DNA of 64,000 bases from contig CAZMPJ010000001.1 of the NCBI GenBank assembly GCA_964568455.1, positions 1 through 64,000 of the forward strand, in the 5' to 3' direction. The DNA is from CAZMPJ01 sp964568455. Its GTDB lineage: Bacteria > Margulisbacteria > WOR-1 > O2-12-FULL-45-9. Every line of letters starts with the position of its first letter. Position 1 is the stretch's first letter. This document shows positions 16,652 through 24,929 of the stretch, piece after piece. The notes under the pieces were generated by a model. That model saw nothing but the letters and a program-made list of their open reading frames with translations. It did no database searches and was not told where the DNA came from. The position numbers were made by a program, and so were the translations under genes.

Positions 16652-18145
16652 ATGTTTAAAAGATTTGGAATTTTGGTATTGGCCGTTGTTTGTTCTTTGT
16701 TTTTTGTTGTTTACCTGGTTGGATGTGCTAATCAGTCTAATGTTCCAGAAGTCTTGACTATAAGTTCCAAGACCCCGGCTGCAGGGGCTACGGGTGTATC
16801 TTCCTTAGAAAGCTTGACTGCTACGTTTAAATATCCAATTAATAGAAGTAGTATGACTGCTGCTAACTTTTTAAGTGATTATGTTGAATATGGTTCAAGC
16901 CATACCGCAGGAACCCCGACGATTAGTTCTCTTTCTTGGTCAAATAGTGATAAGACATTAACCGTTGCCATATCTGGCTGGTCAAATATTGTTAGTGCAG
17001 GTATAAGGGCAACTTCAACCGCTTCAAAAGACGTAGAAATCGTAGCACAAACAAACAAAATAAAAGATATTTTTAATAATTACTTTAGTGGGACTTTGTG
17101 GGATTATTCAATTGGCTATACACCGACAACAACAACGACTACAACAACTACTTCAGCCTCAACGACCACCACAACAACTACTACAACATCAACTAGCACA
17201 ACTTCAACTACTACGACAACAACAACTACTACTACAACTATTGGGTGGGCTTGGGAGGCTCAATCCAGTGAGACACTAGCTTCTTTGCAGGATGTCTTCT
17301 TTGTGGATGATGAGATTGGTTTTGCTGTAGGGGGACCTGATGGAGTAATATTGAAGACCTCTAACGGAGGTGACGATTGGGCAGTGATAGCTTTAGATGT
17401 TCCTTTTGCGGACGTTTTTAATAGTATATTTGTAGGTTTTGGTCCTAATGCTCGGGTAGTAGGAACGGATGGGAACAATTACCTTACGAATGATGGAGGA
17501 GTTACTCCTTTTGCAAAACAGACAGCTATGGTTGGTGTTGATGACTTAAAAGATGTATTTTTTATAAGTGGTACTGAGGGGTGGGCGGTTGGAACGGGAG
17601 GAAAAATCTTTGTGACCACTAATGGTGGAACTACTTGGACAGCTCAAACTAGTGGAGTTGTGGATGATTTGCAAGGTATAAGTCTTACAGCTGGTGTGTC
17701 TACTTGGGGCTGGGCAGTTGGATCGGGAGGAACAATTATTCACACTAAAGATGGTGGAGCTACTGATTGGACAGATCAAATTAGTGGAACTGCAAATGAT
17801 TTAAAAGCCGTGACATTTATAAGTGCTAATGTTGGTTGGGCGGTTGGAGAATTAGGAACAATTCTTTATACTGAGAATAGTGGAACCACTTGGACAGCAC
17901 AAACTAGCGGAGCACCTACTGCTGTTTTAGAAGGAATAACGTTTAAAGATGAGAATACTGGTTGGGCGGTTGGAACGATGGGAACAATTCTTTATACTAC
18001 TGATGCTGGAACCACTTGGACAGCCCAAGTCAGCGGAACTGGTCTTGATTTGCTTGGTGTATCTTGTGAGGAGGACGGTATGGCTTGGGCAGTAGGAATA
18101 AATGGTACTGTTTTGGTGTACGATTCTCAAGGCGGCGGCAAATAA
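16652..18145 (+). CDS. Lipoprotein with Ig-like domain, Thr-rich stalk and seven-repeat Ycf48-like propeller
   Basis: About 497 aa. A signal peptide ends in the lipobox LVGC, so it should be lipid-anchored in the envelope. Residues about 35-140 resemble a bacterial Ig-like (Big_5/SbsA) domain. A stretch of about 40 residues that is almost pure Thr/Ser follows (DNA 17130-17241), then seven repeats of about 40 residues of the type GWAVGxxGTILxTxDGGTTWTxQ. Seven repeats would close a Ycf48/BNR-type beta-propeller. The likely role is surface or periplasmic binding; the partner is unknown. I prefer ATG 16652 to the in-frame TTG 16646 because of AAAGGAG 8 nt upstream. It has its own promoter. Confidence 0.8.
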   Translation: MFKRFGILVLAVVCSLFFVVYLVGCANQSNVPEVLTISSKTPAAGATGVSSLESLTATFKYPINRSSMTAANFLSDYVEYGSSHTAGTPTISSLSWSNSDKTLTVAISGWSNIVSAGIRATSTASKDVEIVAQTNKIKDIFNNYFSGTLWDYSIGYTPTTTTTTTTTSASTTTTTTTTTSTSTTSTTTTTTTTTTTIGWAWEAQSSETLASLQDVFFVDDEIGFAVGGPDGVILKTSNGGDDWAVIALDVPFADVFNSIFVGFGPNARVVGTDGNNYLTNDGGVTPFAKQTAMVGVDDLKDVFFISGTEGWAVGTGGKIFVTTNGGTTWTAQTSGVVDDLQGISLTAGVSTWGWAVGSGGTIIHTKDGGATDWTDQISGTANDLKAVTFISANVGWAVGELGTILYTENSGTTWTAQTSGAPTAVLEGITFKDENTGWAVGTMGTILYTTDAGTTWTAQVSGTGLDLLGVSCEEDGMAWAVGINGTVLVYDSQGGGK

Positions 18146-18171
18146 TTAACTGTTAGTAATTTGACTATTAC

Positions 18172-18201
18172 TTGACATAGCCTCTTTTTAGGTGTTACTA
18201 T
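18172..18201 (+). promoter_or_regulatory. nikR operon promoter
   Basis: TTGACA (18172-18177), an 18-nt spacer and TACTAT (18196-18201). The -10 box lies inside the NikR operator, so bound NikR would block RNA polymerase. Confidence 0.65.
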
Positions 18202-18218
18202 TTTTAATAAGGTAACAC
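18192..18218. promoter_or_regulatory. NikR operator
   Basis: Perfect inverted repeat GTGTTAC-N13-GTAACAC covering the -10 box and start region of nikR. This dyad is the form described for NikR sites in several non-enteric bacteria, and it sits directly before a nikR gene, so autoregulation by nickel is likely. Confidence 0.8.
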
Positions 18219-18221
18219 TAT

Positions 18222-18647
18222 ATGAAAAAATCTAACGTAACTAGGTTTGGCGTATCCATGGATCCAGAGCTGTTGGATAAATTCGATAAACTTATTTCCC
18301 AAAAAGGCTATACTAATCGATCAGATGCGGTTAGGGGTTTAGTAAGAGAGAATTTAGTTAAAAAAGAATGGGAACAGGCAAAAGGTGAGGTGGTAGGAAC
18401 TGTTACTTTGGTTTACGATCACCATGTGCATGATCTTTCTGATAAATTAACTGACCTGCAGCATAATTATCATCAAAATATTATTTCCACTACCCATATT
18501 CATCTAGACGCGCATAATTGTTTAGAAGTATTAATTGTCAGAGGCAAAAGCAAAGAAGTAAAAACTATTGCCGATCGCTTGATTAGCACCAAAGGAGTAA
18601 AACATGGCCAGTTAGCCATGACTTCTACAGGAAAGGAATTAAAATAA
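18222..18647 (+). CDS. nikR: Nickel-responsive transcriptional regulator NikR
   Basis: A 141-aa ribbon-helix-helix repressor. The N-terminal RHH domain is VTRFGVSMDPELLDKFD. The C-terminal ACT-like nickel domain has the ligand set of NikR: a VYDHHVHDLSD region and STTHIHLDAHNCLEV, supplying the His, His and Cys ligands of the square-planar Ni site. It binds the dyad at 18192-18218 when nickel is plentiful. The cbiM/nikM-like gene follows after 1 nt, so it controls nickel uptake and probably the whole run to 21816. Confidence 0.93.
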   Translation: MKKSNVTRFGVSMDPELLDKFDKLISQKGYTNRSDAVRGLVRENLVKKEWEQAKGEVVGTVTLVYDHHVHDLSDKLTDLQHNYHQNIISTTHIHLDAHNCLEVLIVRGKSKEVKTIADRLISTKGVKHGQLAMTSTGKELK

Positions 18648-18648
18648 A

Positions 18649-19332
18649 ATGCATATTCCAGACGGGTTTCTTGATCCAAAAATATCTTTTGGTCTAATGG
18701 GGGCGGCGGTGGCAGTGTTAGCTTATTCTTTGGCCAAAGTTAAAGCAGTGGTTACTGCTCTTGCTCCACAAAAAGCTTTAGCCATGGCAGGGAAAGGTTT
18801 TGCTAATACCACAAAAAGAGTTTTAACTAAAGTTGGACAGCAAAAGATTTATAAAATGGGTATGGTGGCAATGCTGATATTTGTTGCCCAAATGTTTGAT
18901 TTTATTGTTATCCAGGGGACTTCTGGTCATATTTTTGGCGGGGCTTTAGCTGCAATAACTTTAGGGCCTTTTGCCGGAGCAATTGTAATGGCAGCGGTTG
19001 TAATTATTCAGGCTTTATTTTTAGGTGATGGCGGTGTTTTTGCTCTGGGCGCTAACATTATTAATATGGCTTTCTTTGGAACATTATTAATTTATTATGT
19101 TTATGCTTTCCTTAAAAAATATATGCCAGAGTGGCTTAGCATTGCTATTTCCGCCTGGTTGTCGGTAATAGTTGCCGCCAGTGCTTGTGCGCTTACCTTG
19201 GGTTTTTCCGGTGCTATTGCCTTGGGTGCAACTCTTTCAGCCATGCTAAAGGTCCATGTAATAGTTGGGGTTGCGGAAGCCTTACTAACCATAGTTTTTG
19301 TTAAATTATTCAGGAGATTATTTTCTGTATGA
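18649..19332 (+). CDS. nikM: ECF-type nickel/cobalt transporter substrate-binding membrane subunit (NikM/CbiM)
   Basis: A 227-aa membrane protein beginning MHIPDGFLD, the invariant metal-binding N-terminus (Met-His-x) of CbiM/NikM. The GTSGHIFGGALAAI and LGDGGVFALGANIINM signatures follow, with about six membrane helices. It is placed after nikR, so nickel is the likely substrate. No T subunit (CbiQ), N subunit or ATPase (CbiO) gene follows; the energising partners must be elsewhere or shared. The stop overlaps the next gene by 4 bases. Confidence 0.88.
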   Translation: MHIPDGFLDPKISFGLMGAAVAVLAYSLAKVKAVVTALAPQKALAMAGKGFANTTKRVLTKVGQQKIYKMGMVAMLIFVAQMFDFIVIQGTSGHIFGGALAAITLGPFAGAIVMAAVVIIQALFLGDGGVFALGANIINMAFFGTLLIYYVYAFLKKYMPEWLSIAISAWLSVIVAASACALTLGFSGAIALGATLSAMLKVHVIVGVAEALLTIVFVKLFRRLFSV

Positions 19333-20156
19333 AAATAATTTTAGTCTTATTACTTTGTTTAAGCTTGTTTGGCTGCGGCGAAGAGCCGGAACAAAATAAA
19401 TTCTTAAAATCCTGTGCTCAGTTTGACCAAATTTATATTCCAACTTTAATGTTTACCAAGCTAAATAAACAACGAGAATCTGAAATAGCTATAAACAAAC
19501 TTAAAAATAAATGGCAAAGCTTTAGTGAACAATATCAAGAATTAGAAATAAAATACGGAGTAGATATCACTGATGAACTTTGGCAGATTGATTTTGAAAA
19601 AATATCAGACCAAATCATAGCTGCAGATATTTTAATCCGCCAAAGCAGTCTTGAAGCAGCCTATCTTGAGCTTGATGGGGTAAGGGAGGTGTTTACAGAA
19701 TTGCGCTCCAGAAATGGAATGGATTATTTTCTAGATAAAATGACCGACTTTTACGACCTGATGGATGAAATGTCAGCTATCACGGCTAACACCACTAGCT
19801 TAAGCCGTCAAGAAAAACAAAGATTAACATTGCTTAATGATGAAGCTTTAAAACAATGGCAAGAAATTAGCCAGGCTAATCTTAATGGTAAATATTTTGG
19901 ATTTTCCAAAGCCAAGATCAAGGCTATTAAAAAAAGGATAAAGCTGGAAAAAGGAAGCTTGGTAAATCTGGAAACCGCCTTGGCAGTAAGTGGGACAAGA
20001 AGGATAATTAAGGCTACTAATGATTGCCAAACCAATTTCATTATGTTATATAAAGCCTTTGGGGACTTCCAACCCATTTTAGATTCAGCTAAACAAGAAA
20101 GGTTGAAAAAAGAAAATGAAGAAAAAAATAGCAAGTTGGATAAAAAAGCAAGTTAA
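19329..20156 (+). CDS. Lipoprotein of unknown function, 275 aa
   Basis: A short signal peptide ends in the lipobox LFGC (Cys about residue 17). The mature part is predicted to be almost entirely helical, with charged heptad-like stretches (residues 45-150 and 185-260) and no recognised domain. It is translationally coupled to nikM (4-base overlap) and overlaps nadE by 41 bases. The link to nickel is only by position. Confidence 0.65.
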   Translation: MKIILVLLLCLSLFGCGEEPEQNKFLKSCAQFDQIYIPTLMFTKLNKQRESEIAINKLKNKWQSFSEQYQELEIKYGVDITDELWQIDFEKISDQIIAADILIRQSSLEAAYLELDGVREVFTELRSRNGMDYFLDKMTDFYDLMDEMSAITANTTSLSRQEKQRLTLLNDEALKQWQEISQANLNGKYFGFSKAKIKAIKKRIKLEKGSLVNLETALAVSGTRRIIKATNDCQTNFIMLYKAFGDFQPILDSAKQERLKKENEEKNSKLDKKAS

Positions 20157-20847
20157 AGACGCTGGAGCCAAAGGTTGTGTTTTTGGTTTATCCGGTGGAG
20201 TAGATTCTGCGGTAGTTGCTGCGTTATGTAAAATAGCTTTCCCCAAAAATGTGATGGGAATTCTAATGCCTTGCTATAGCGATCCGCAAGATTCAAAAGA
20301 TGCCCAAAAAACAGCCAGAAAACTTTCTATTCCCACCCGCTTGGTTGACTTAAAACGGCCGTTTAACCAGCTTTATCTTCAGTTGCATGGTAAAAAATAT
20401 AATGCTAAAGAAAAAAATCTAGCCATTGCCAATTTAAAACCCCGATTGCGCATGCTTACATTATATTATTATGCTAACCAGTTAAATTATCTGGTGGTGG
20501 GGACGGGTAATAAGTCTGAAGCAGTAATGGGCTATTGCACAAAGTATGGGGATGGGGGAGTGGATATTTTGCCTTTGGCAGACTTATTAAAAACCCAGGT
20601 AAGAGAATTAGCCAGAGACTTAGAAATTCCAGAAGCAATTATTAGTAAGCCTCCTTCGGCCGGGCTTTGGTCAGGACAAACTGACGAAGGTGAGATGGGC
20701 ATTACGTATGACGATCTTGATCGTATTATTGTAAGTTTAAAAACCGGACAAACTAAAGGACTTGATTCTGCTTTAGTAAAAAAAGTAAAAGAAAAAATGA
20801 AAGCCAGCGAGCATAAACGTTGTATGCCACCGGTGTTTAAGCTATGA
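20116..20847 (+). CDS. nadE: NH3-dependent NAD+ synthetase
   Basis: A 243-aa N-type ATP pyrophosphatase that amidates nicotinic acid adenine dinucleotide to NAD+. It has the P-loop SGGVDSAVVAAL (about residues 26-37), GTGNKSE, the KYGDGGVDILPLADLLKTQV segment and a C-terminal KRCMPP. There is no glutaminase domain, so free ammonia or a separate glutaminase is needed. It starts inside the upstream lipoprotein gene and overlaps the next gene by ATGA. Confidence 0.93.
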   Translation: MKKKIASWIKKQVKDAGAKGCVFGLSGGVDSAVVAALCKIAFPKNVMGILMPCYSDPQDSKDAQKTARKLSIPTRLVDLKRPFNQLYLQLHGKKYNAKEKNLAIANLKPRLRMLTLYYYANQLNYLVVGTGNKSEAVMGYCTKYGDGGVDILPLADLLKTQVRELARDLEIPEAIISKPPSAGLWSGQTDEGEMGITYDDLDRIIVSLKTGQTKGLDSALVKKVKEKMKASEHKRCMPPVFKL

Positions 20848-21611
20848 GAAGGGAACCTGCGAATAAATTCGCGGTTCCGAGGAACCGAGACTTTAGTCTC
20901 AGGTTCCTCGTTGTTTTGTTGTTTTTAATATTTTTTATTACCACTGCTAACGCAGAGCTGGTTTTAGAGCGCAAATTTTCTTTGGGTGGAAAGATTTCTG
21001 GCGGTAATACTCAATCGCAGTCTTTAAACCTTGATTTTGTATTAAATCGTAATTTAGTATATAAATATGAATTAACTGTTAAGGGCGAATTAAATCGTGG
21101 ATCCAGTGCGGGAACATTAACTACTTTTAATGGTAAGACGACTGCGCGTTTAGCCCATTCTATTACCCGACGCGTATACAATTTTTATCGCTTAGATGCC
21201 CAGCATGACCAGTTTCAGGACATTAATTTAAGATTAATTCCTACTATTGGGATTGGCTATTGGTTTGTTAATAAAAAAGAGTTTCAAGCAAAGGCAGAAA
21301 CAGCAATTGGTTATCAAAAACAATATTTAATTGGCCAAGGGGATAATGATATGGCCATATTGCGTTTAAGCTACGACCTGCTGCTTTGGGGTGTTTTTAC
21401 TAATGATCTTGATGTTTATATTTCAGCTAGTAATTTAAATGATTATCGGGCTACCAATACAGCAGAATTAAAACATAAAATAAATTCTCATTATGCACTG
21501 AAAGCCAAATACAAACATGAATATGATAATATGCCTGCTTCAGGGGTTAAGGAAAATGATTCTGTGTTTACTACTTCTATTGAATACAGTATTAAGGATG
21601 TGCTAAAATAA
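20844..21611 (+). CDS. Outer-membrane beta-barrel protein, DUF481 (YdiY-like)
   Basis: The 255-aa protein has a signal peptide (hydrophobic FLVVLLFLIFFITTANA) preceded by an unusually long, charged N-terminal extension. That extension is encoded by two adjacent palindromes (20852-20909). The mature part alternates hydrophobic and polar residues in beta-strand pattern and matches DUF481: GGNTQSQSLNLDF, the arginine/tyrosine-rich middle, and GIGYWFVNKK. Its position in the nikR run suggests a link with metal uptake through the outer membrane, but that is inference. The start overlaps nadE by ATGA; translation from an internal codon nearer the hydrophobic core is possible. Confidence 0.75.
   Translation: MRREPANKFAVPRNRDFSLRFLVVLLFLIFFITTANAELVLERKFSLGGKISGGNTQSQSLNLDFVLNRNLVYKYELTVKGELNRGSSAGTLTTFNGKTTARLAHSITRRVYNFYRLDAQHDQFQDINLRLIPTIGIGYWFVNKKEFQAKAETAIGYQKQYLIGQGDNDMAILRLSYDLLLWGVFTNDLDVYISASNLNDYRATNTAELKHKINSHYALKAKYKHEYDNMPASGVKENDSVFTTSIEYSIKDVLK
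20852..20909. repeat. Two tandem palindromes in the signal-peptide extension
   Basis: First hairpin: GGAACC and GCGAAT pair with ATTCGC and GGTTCC around AA. Second: GAGGAACC and GAGACT pair with AGTCTC and GGTTCCTC around TT. Both share the GGAACC/GGTTCC arms. They are translated as part of the N-terminus. Confidence 0.75.
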
Positions 21612-21615
21612 TATT

Positions 21616-21816
21616 ATGAAAGACTTCAGATGTAAATTTTGCAACCGTCTTTTAGCAAAAGTAAGAGAAGGCAGTGTTGCAGAAGTTAAATGCCCAAAAT
21701 GTAAAACCCTCAATTTATATCAAGATGAAACCGTGATTGTTTATGAAGTTCCAGATAATAATATTACCCGCAAAATGACCGAACGCGGCATCCGCTTCAA
21801 TGTGCTGGAAAACTAG
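21616..21816 (+). CDS. Small zinc-ribbon protein, Com-like
   Basis: 66 aa with FRCKFCNRLLAK near the N-terminus and VKCPKCKTLN around residues 26-36. The two CxxC pairs form a zinc ribbon, as in the phage Mu Com/DNA-binding family. The C-terminal half has no recognised features. It follows the outer-membrane gene after 4 nt and may be the last gene of the nikR run. A nucleic-acid-binding role is likely from the fold only. Confidence 0.7.
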   Translation: MKDFRCKFCNRLLAKVREGSVAEVKCPKCKTLNLYQDETVIVYEVPDNNITRKMTERGIRFNVLEN

Positions 21817-21856
21817 TTAAAGCAGTTAAAAGCCCCAAAGTTTTTCCTCAAAATAG

Positions 21857-21884
21857 TGAAATTTCTTCCAAAACCTACTGATAT
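21857..21884 (+). promoter_or_regulatory. Sigma-28/sigma-D-like promoter element (site C)
   Basis: TGAAATTT at 21857-21864 and ACTGATAT at 21877-21884, with the same offset as sites A, B and D. A Shine-Dalgarno (AAGGAGG) and ATG 21935 follow. Confidence 0.55.
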
Positions 21885-21934
21885 AGTTATAGGAAAAAGC
21901 CCATTAACAAACTCGGGACAAGGAGGATTTTATC

Positions 21935-22819
21935 ATGGTTGCACTAGCATTTGAAAGAGTTTCAGGATTACCGCTTAATATGTATAGGCTTAGACATAGG
22001 TTGGGATTAGAACGTGGGTTAGCACACAAAGACAATAATACTTTATCAAAAGAGGCTACTACTCCCTCTGCTTTTTTTAATAAGATACATACTTTTTTAG
22101 AAGCTGCTCATCAAAGAGAACTTTGTATGAGGGCTAGCTATGATCCAGCCAAACCCGAAGTTGGTTTTTCTATCACAGGAGGGCTTCTCGCAGAGGATAC
22201 AGGTTTTTTTGAAGGAGTCGGCTTAATAGAAGATGTTTCTTCTATCATGCTCACTTTGGGTTTCAATGCTTTACGAAGCGATGCTTTTTCAATTGCCATA
22301 CAAGGAGGAATGTTTGCGCTAAGTGTTAGTGGTGAAAATCCTTTTTCTCTTACAGCTACATTAGATTCAGTAGCCTTAAGACCCGGGCCAGATGCCCCAA
22401 AAGGAAGTGCGTTTAAACCGCTAAATATTGCTTTAGTTTTTGATACCCCTATACTTGTAAGTGAGTTTAGTAAGAATGATGGAAAAGAAGATGGAAAAGA
22501 AGGGAGTCTTTACCCGTTGAGGCAACTTATGAGCACAATGGCAATTAGACCGCATGCTATGATTTTGGGCGGGGGAGAAAATCCAGTGGAACTACAAACT
22601 GCTTTTTTGTGGAGTACTCATATTACTCCAGCTCGTAATGCTGTAGCAGCTTATCTTGCTAAGCTAGGTTTGACAAAAAATCCAGCAGCTCGTCCCCGAG
22701 GACTATCACGTTTTATAACAGAAGTATTTGAGCGACCAGCGACCGATGGAAGTAACAGGTTTGTGTTTAGGCAAATGCTTGCGCATCAACAGATTACGCA
22801 ATTGATTGAACTAGACTAG
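21935..22819 (+). CDS. Hypothetical orphan protein, 294 aa
   Basis: I do not recognise the family. It has a good Shine-Dalgarno (AAGGAGG) and ATG. The N-terminus is basic (RLRHRLGLERG). The middle (about 75-200) looks beta-rich, with alternating patterns such as SFSITGG and FALSVSG. A Gly/Lys/Asp-rich loop lies near 185-195 and the C-terminus is helical. No signal peptide or membrane helix. It stands as a single gene behind a sigma-28-like element. Confidence 0.6.
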   Translation: MVALAFERVSGLPLNMYRLRHRLGLERGLAHKDNNTLSKEATTPSAFFNKIHTFLEAAHQRELCMRASYDPAKPEVGFSITGGLLAEDTGFFEGVGLIEDVSSIMLTLGFNALRSDAFSIAIQGGMFALSVSGENPFSLTATLDSVALRPGPDAPKGSAFKPLNIALVFDTPILVSEFSKNDGKEDGKEGSLYPLRQLMSTMAIRPHAMILGGGENPVELQTAFLWSTHITPARNAVAAYLAKLGLTKNPAARPRGLSRFITEVFERPATDGSNRFVFRQMLAHQQITQLIELD

Positions 22820-22825
22820 TTCTCT

Positions 22826-24112
22826 TTAATTGATAATATGCAGACTTTTCTTTAGTGTAGCCAACGCTGCTTCGTGAAGACCTTCAGGATAAGATGGATG
22901 TGATTGGATGGTTTCTGCTAGTTGATTTACCTTCACTTTATTTTTCAAAGCAATAGTGGCGCTGCCAATTAAAGTAGTGGCTTCTGGTCCAATAATGTGG
23001 ACACCGAGTAAATTATCATTTTCATCTGCCACAAACTTAATAAATCCCTCAATTTCTCCCATAGCTTGTGCAATTCCCAATGCGGCAAAAGGGAATTTAC
23101 CAACTTTTACATTCTTAAACTTTTCTTTAGCTGCTTTTTCTGTTAAACCAACGCAGCCAATTTCAGGATTGGTATAAATCCCATAGGGCACGCAGTTATA
23201 ATCAAAAGTTTTGTTGCCACCCATAGCATTTTCTGCGGCAATAATTCCCTGTTCATAAGCCACATGAGCAAATTGTTTTTCACTAATTAAATCGCCAACA
23301 GCGTAAACACCGGGTAAATTAGTTTCCATTTTTTCATTGACTGTTAATTCCAGGCCATCTTTATTAGGTTTTCTGCCAACGCAAACCAGTGTTTTGCCGC
23401 AAGATTGTTCAGGATTAAAGTGGGAGTTTGTTTTAACTTCTATTTTCTTTCTTTTTAAAAGCCTTTTAACTAAAGCAATTATTTCTTCATCAATTCCAGG
23501 CAGGATTTCCGGCAAGGCTTCATAAATAGTGACTTGAGTTCCCAGCGTGCTATAAATTTGGGCAAAGTGTAAACCAATTACTCCTCCGCCAACAATGTCT
23601 AGCTTTTCTGGCACTTCAGTGTTATCTAAAAGTTCATCACTGCAGAAAAATTGCTGTTTATCAAACTTTAATCCTGGGATGCAAGTAGGGGAGGAACCAG
23701 TTGCGAGAATAATTTTATCCGCAGTTAATGTTTGAGCGCCATCAACTTGAACTTTGCCAGGTTCTAATAATCTGCCACTGCCATAAATGATTTCAACTTT
23801 GTTTTTTTGTAGTAAAAACTCAACGCCTTTGATAATTTTTTCTGTAAGCTTGTTTTTTCGTTCAACAATTGCGGCTAAGTCAATAGAAACATTATCTGCT
23901 TTAATGCCAAAGTTAGCAGCTTTTAACATCTTTTCGTAAAGTATTGTGCAGGCAATAATAGCTTTAGTTGGGATACAGCCTCGATTAAGGCAGGTGCCAC
24001 CTACTTTATCTTTTTCAATTAAACAAACTTTAGCGCCCAGTTGCGCAGCGCGGATGGCAGAAATGTATCCTCCGGGACCTCCTCCGATTACAATTAGATC
24101 GTATTTTTTCAT
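22826..24112 (-). CDS. lpd: Dihydrolipoamide dehydrogenase
   Basis: A 428-aa class I flavoprotein disulfide reductase. FAD-binding GGGPGG is near residue 11, the redox pair is GGTCLNRGCIPTK (Cys 42 and Cys 47 region), the NAD-binding GGGVIG is near 172, the second FAD motif is GVYAVGD, and the active-site HPSYPEGLHE is at the C-terminus. It is slightly short for the family (about 460-475). It is the last gene of the icd-yqeY-TSUP-lpd run. The E2/E1 partners are not here; it could serve a 2-oxoacid dehydrogenase or the glycine cleavage system. Confidence 0.92.
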   Translation of the reverse strand: MKKYDLIVIGGGPGGYISAIRAAQLGAKVCLIEKDKVGGTCLNRGCIPTKAIIACTILYEKMLKAANFGIKADNVSIDLAAIVERKNKLTEKIIKGVEFLLQKNKVEIIYGSGRLLEPGKVQVDGAQTLTADKIILATGSSPTCIPGLKFDKQQFFCSDELLDNTEVPEKLDIVGGGVIGLHFAQIYSTLGTQVTIYEALPEILPGIDEEIIALVKRLLKRKKIEVKTNSHFNPEQSCGKTLVCVGRKPNKDGLELTVNEKMETNLPGVYAVGDLISEKQFAHVAYEQGIIAAENAMGGNKTFDYNCVPYGIYTNPEIGCVGLTEKAAKEKFKNVKVGKFPFAALGIAQAMGEIEGFIKFVADENDNLLGVHIIGPEATTLIGSATIALKNKVKVNQLAETIQSHPSYPEGLHEAALATLKKSLHIIN

Positions 24113-24113
24113 T

Positions 24114-24476
24114 TTATCCCCAGAAGATAAGCTTTAAAGCAATTACCAGCATGAAGACACCAAATATTCTGCGTAGATAAAAATCAGGGATCATATTGGC
24201 AAAGTAAGCGCCAATTAATCCGCCAAAAAAGAAGCCTAAGCAGAGAAAGATTGCAAAACCAATATTTACATTGTCATTTTTCCAATAATGCCAGGCAGCT
24301 AGCAGTCCAATTGGCGGAACCATCATGGCCAAGGTGGTTCCTTGAGACATATGCTGACTCATGCCGTAAAGGTAAATAAGGGCAGGGATAACAATGGTGC
24401 CGCCGCCAATTCCTAATAAGCCACTCATAATGCCGGCAACTAGTCCGGTTATTAAAAGACCAAGCACTTGGCTCAT
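24114..24476 (-). CDS. Single-domain TSUP (TauE/SafE) membrane protein
   Basis: 120 aa with four predicted membrane helices. It starts with GLVAGIMSGLLGIGGGTIVIPAL, the signature of the sulfite exporter TauE/SafE (TSUP) family. Full-length members have two such halves (about 250 aa), so this half-size protein should dimerise. The substrate may be a sulfur anion or an organic acid; nothing local decides this. It overlaps the yqeY end by 4 bases and lpd starts 1 nt after it. Confidence 0.8.
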   Translation of the reverse strand: MSQVLGLLITGLVAGIMSGLLGIGGGTIVIPALIYLYGMSQHMSQGTTLAMMVPPIGLLAAWHYWKNDNVNIGFAIFLCLGFFFGGLIGAYFANMIPDFYLRRIFGVFMLVIALKLIFWG

Positions 24477-24910
24477 TTTAAAAGTTCCCTAACCAGTTGG
24501 CTGACAGTTTTTCCGTCAATGCCTGGATGGTTGGCAGTGATTTCTTTCATTACTTTACCCATTTCTTTAATAGATTCTGCGCCCACTGATTTAATGGTTT
24601 CTTGCACAATATTTTTTATCTCATCAGCTGAAAGTTCTTTAGGCAAAAACTCTTTTACTATCTCCAGCTCTTTTTCGTGTTGGGTTACCTCGTCATTTTT
24701 TCCTACTTTTTTAAATTGTTCAATTGATTCATTTAAATCTTTACCATATTTTTTAATAATTTTAATGATTTCAACATCAGGTAAGTCACCTCTGGCATTA
24801 ACATAAAGTACTTTGCTTTTTACCATACGCAGTACCGAAAGCCTGGCTTGATTTCGTTCTTTCATAGCTTTGGTAAGTTCGGAGTTTATCTTTGAAAAAA
24901 GTTCAGACAT
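24473..24910 (-). CDS. yqeY: GatB/YqeY domain protein
   Basis: 145-aa helical protein of the YqeY family, related to the tail domain of the GatB amidotransferase subunit. Signatures are the N-terminal AMKERNQARLSVLRMVKS and the C-terminal LVRELL, with EFLPKELSADEI in the middle. The role is thought to be tRNA-linked but is not well defined. It lies between icd and the TSUP gene in one operon. An AAGGAG ribosome-binding site precedes its ATG. Confidence 0.9.
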   Translation of the reverse strand: MSELFSKINSELTKAMKERNQARLSVLRMVKSKVLYVNARGDLPDVEIIKIIKKYGKDLNESIEQFKKVGKNDEVTQHEKELEIVKEFLPKELSADEIKNIVQETIKSVGAESIKEMGKVMKEITANHPGIDGKTVSQLVRELLK

Positions 24911-24929
24911 AAAAAATCTCCTTGTTTAG

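Noticed and set aside
17088..17279. Gln/Leu-rich ORF in another frame of the Thr-rich region
   Set aside because: It is just the ACA/ACT tandem read in a shifted frame.
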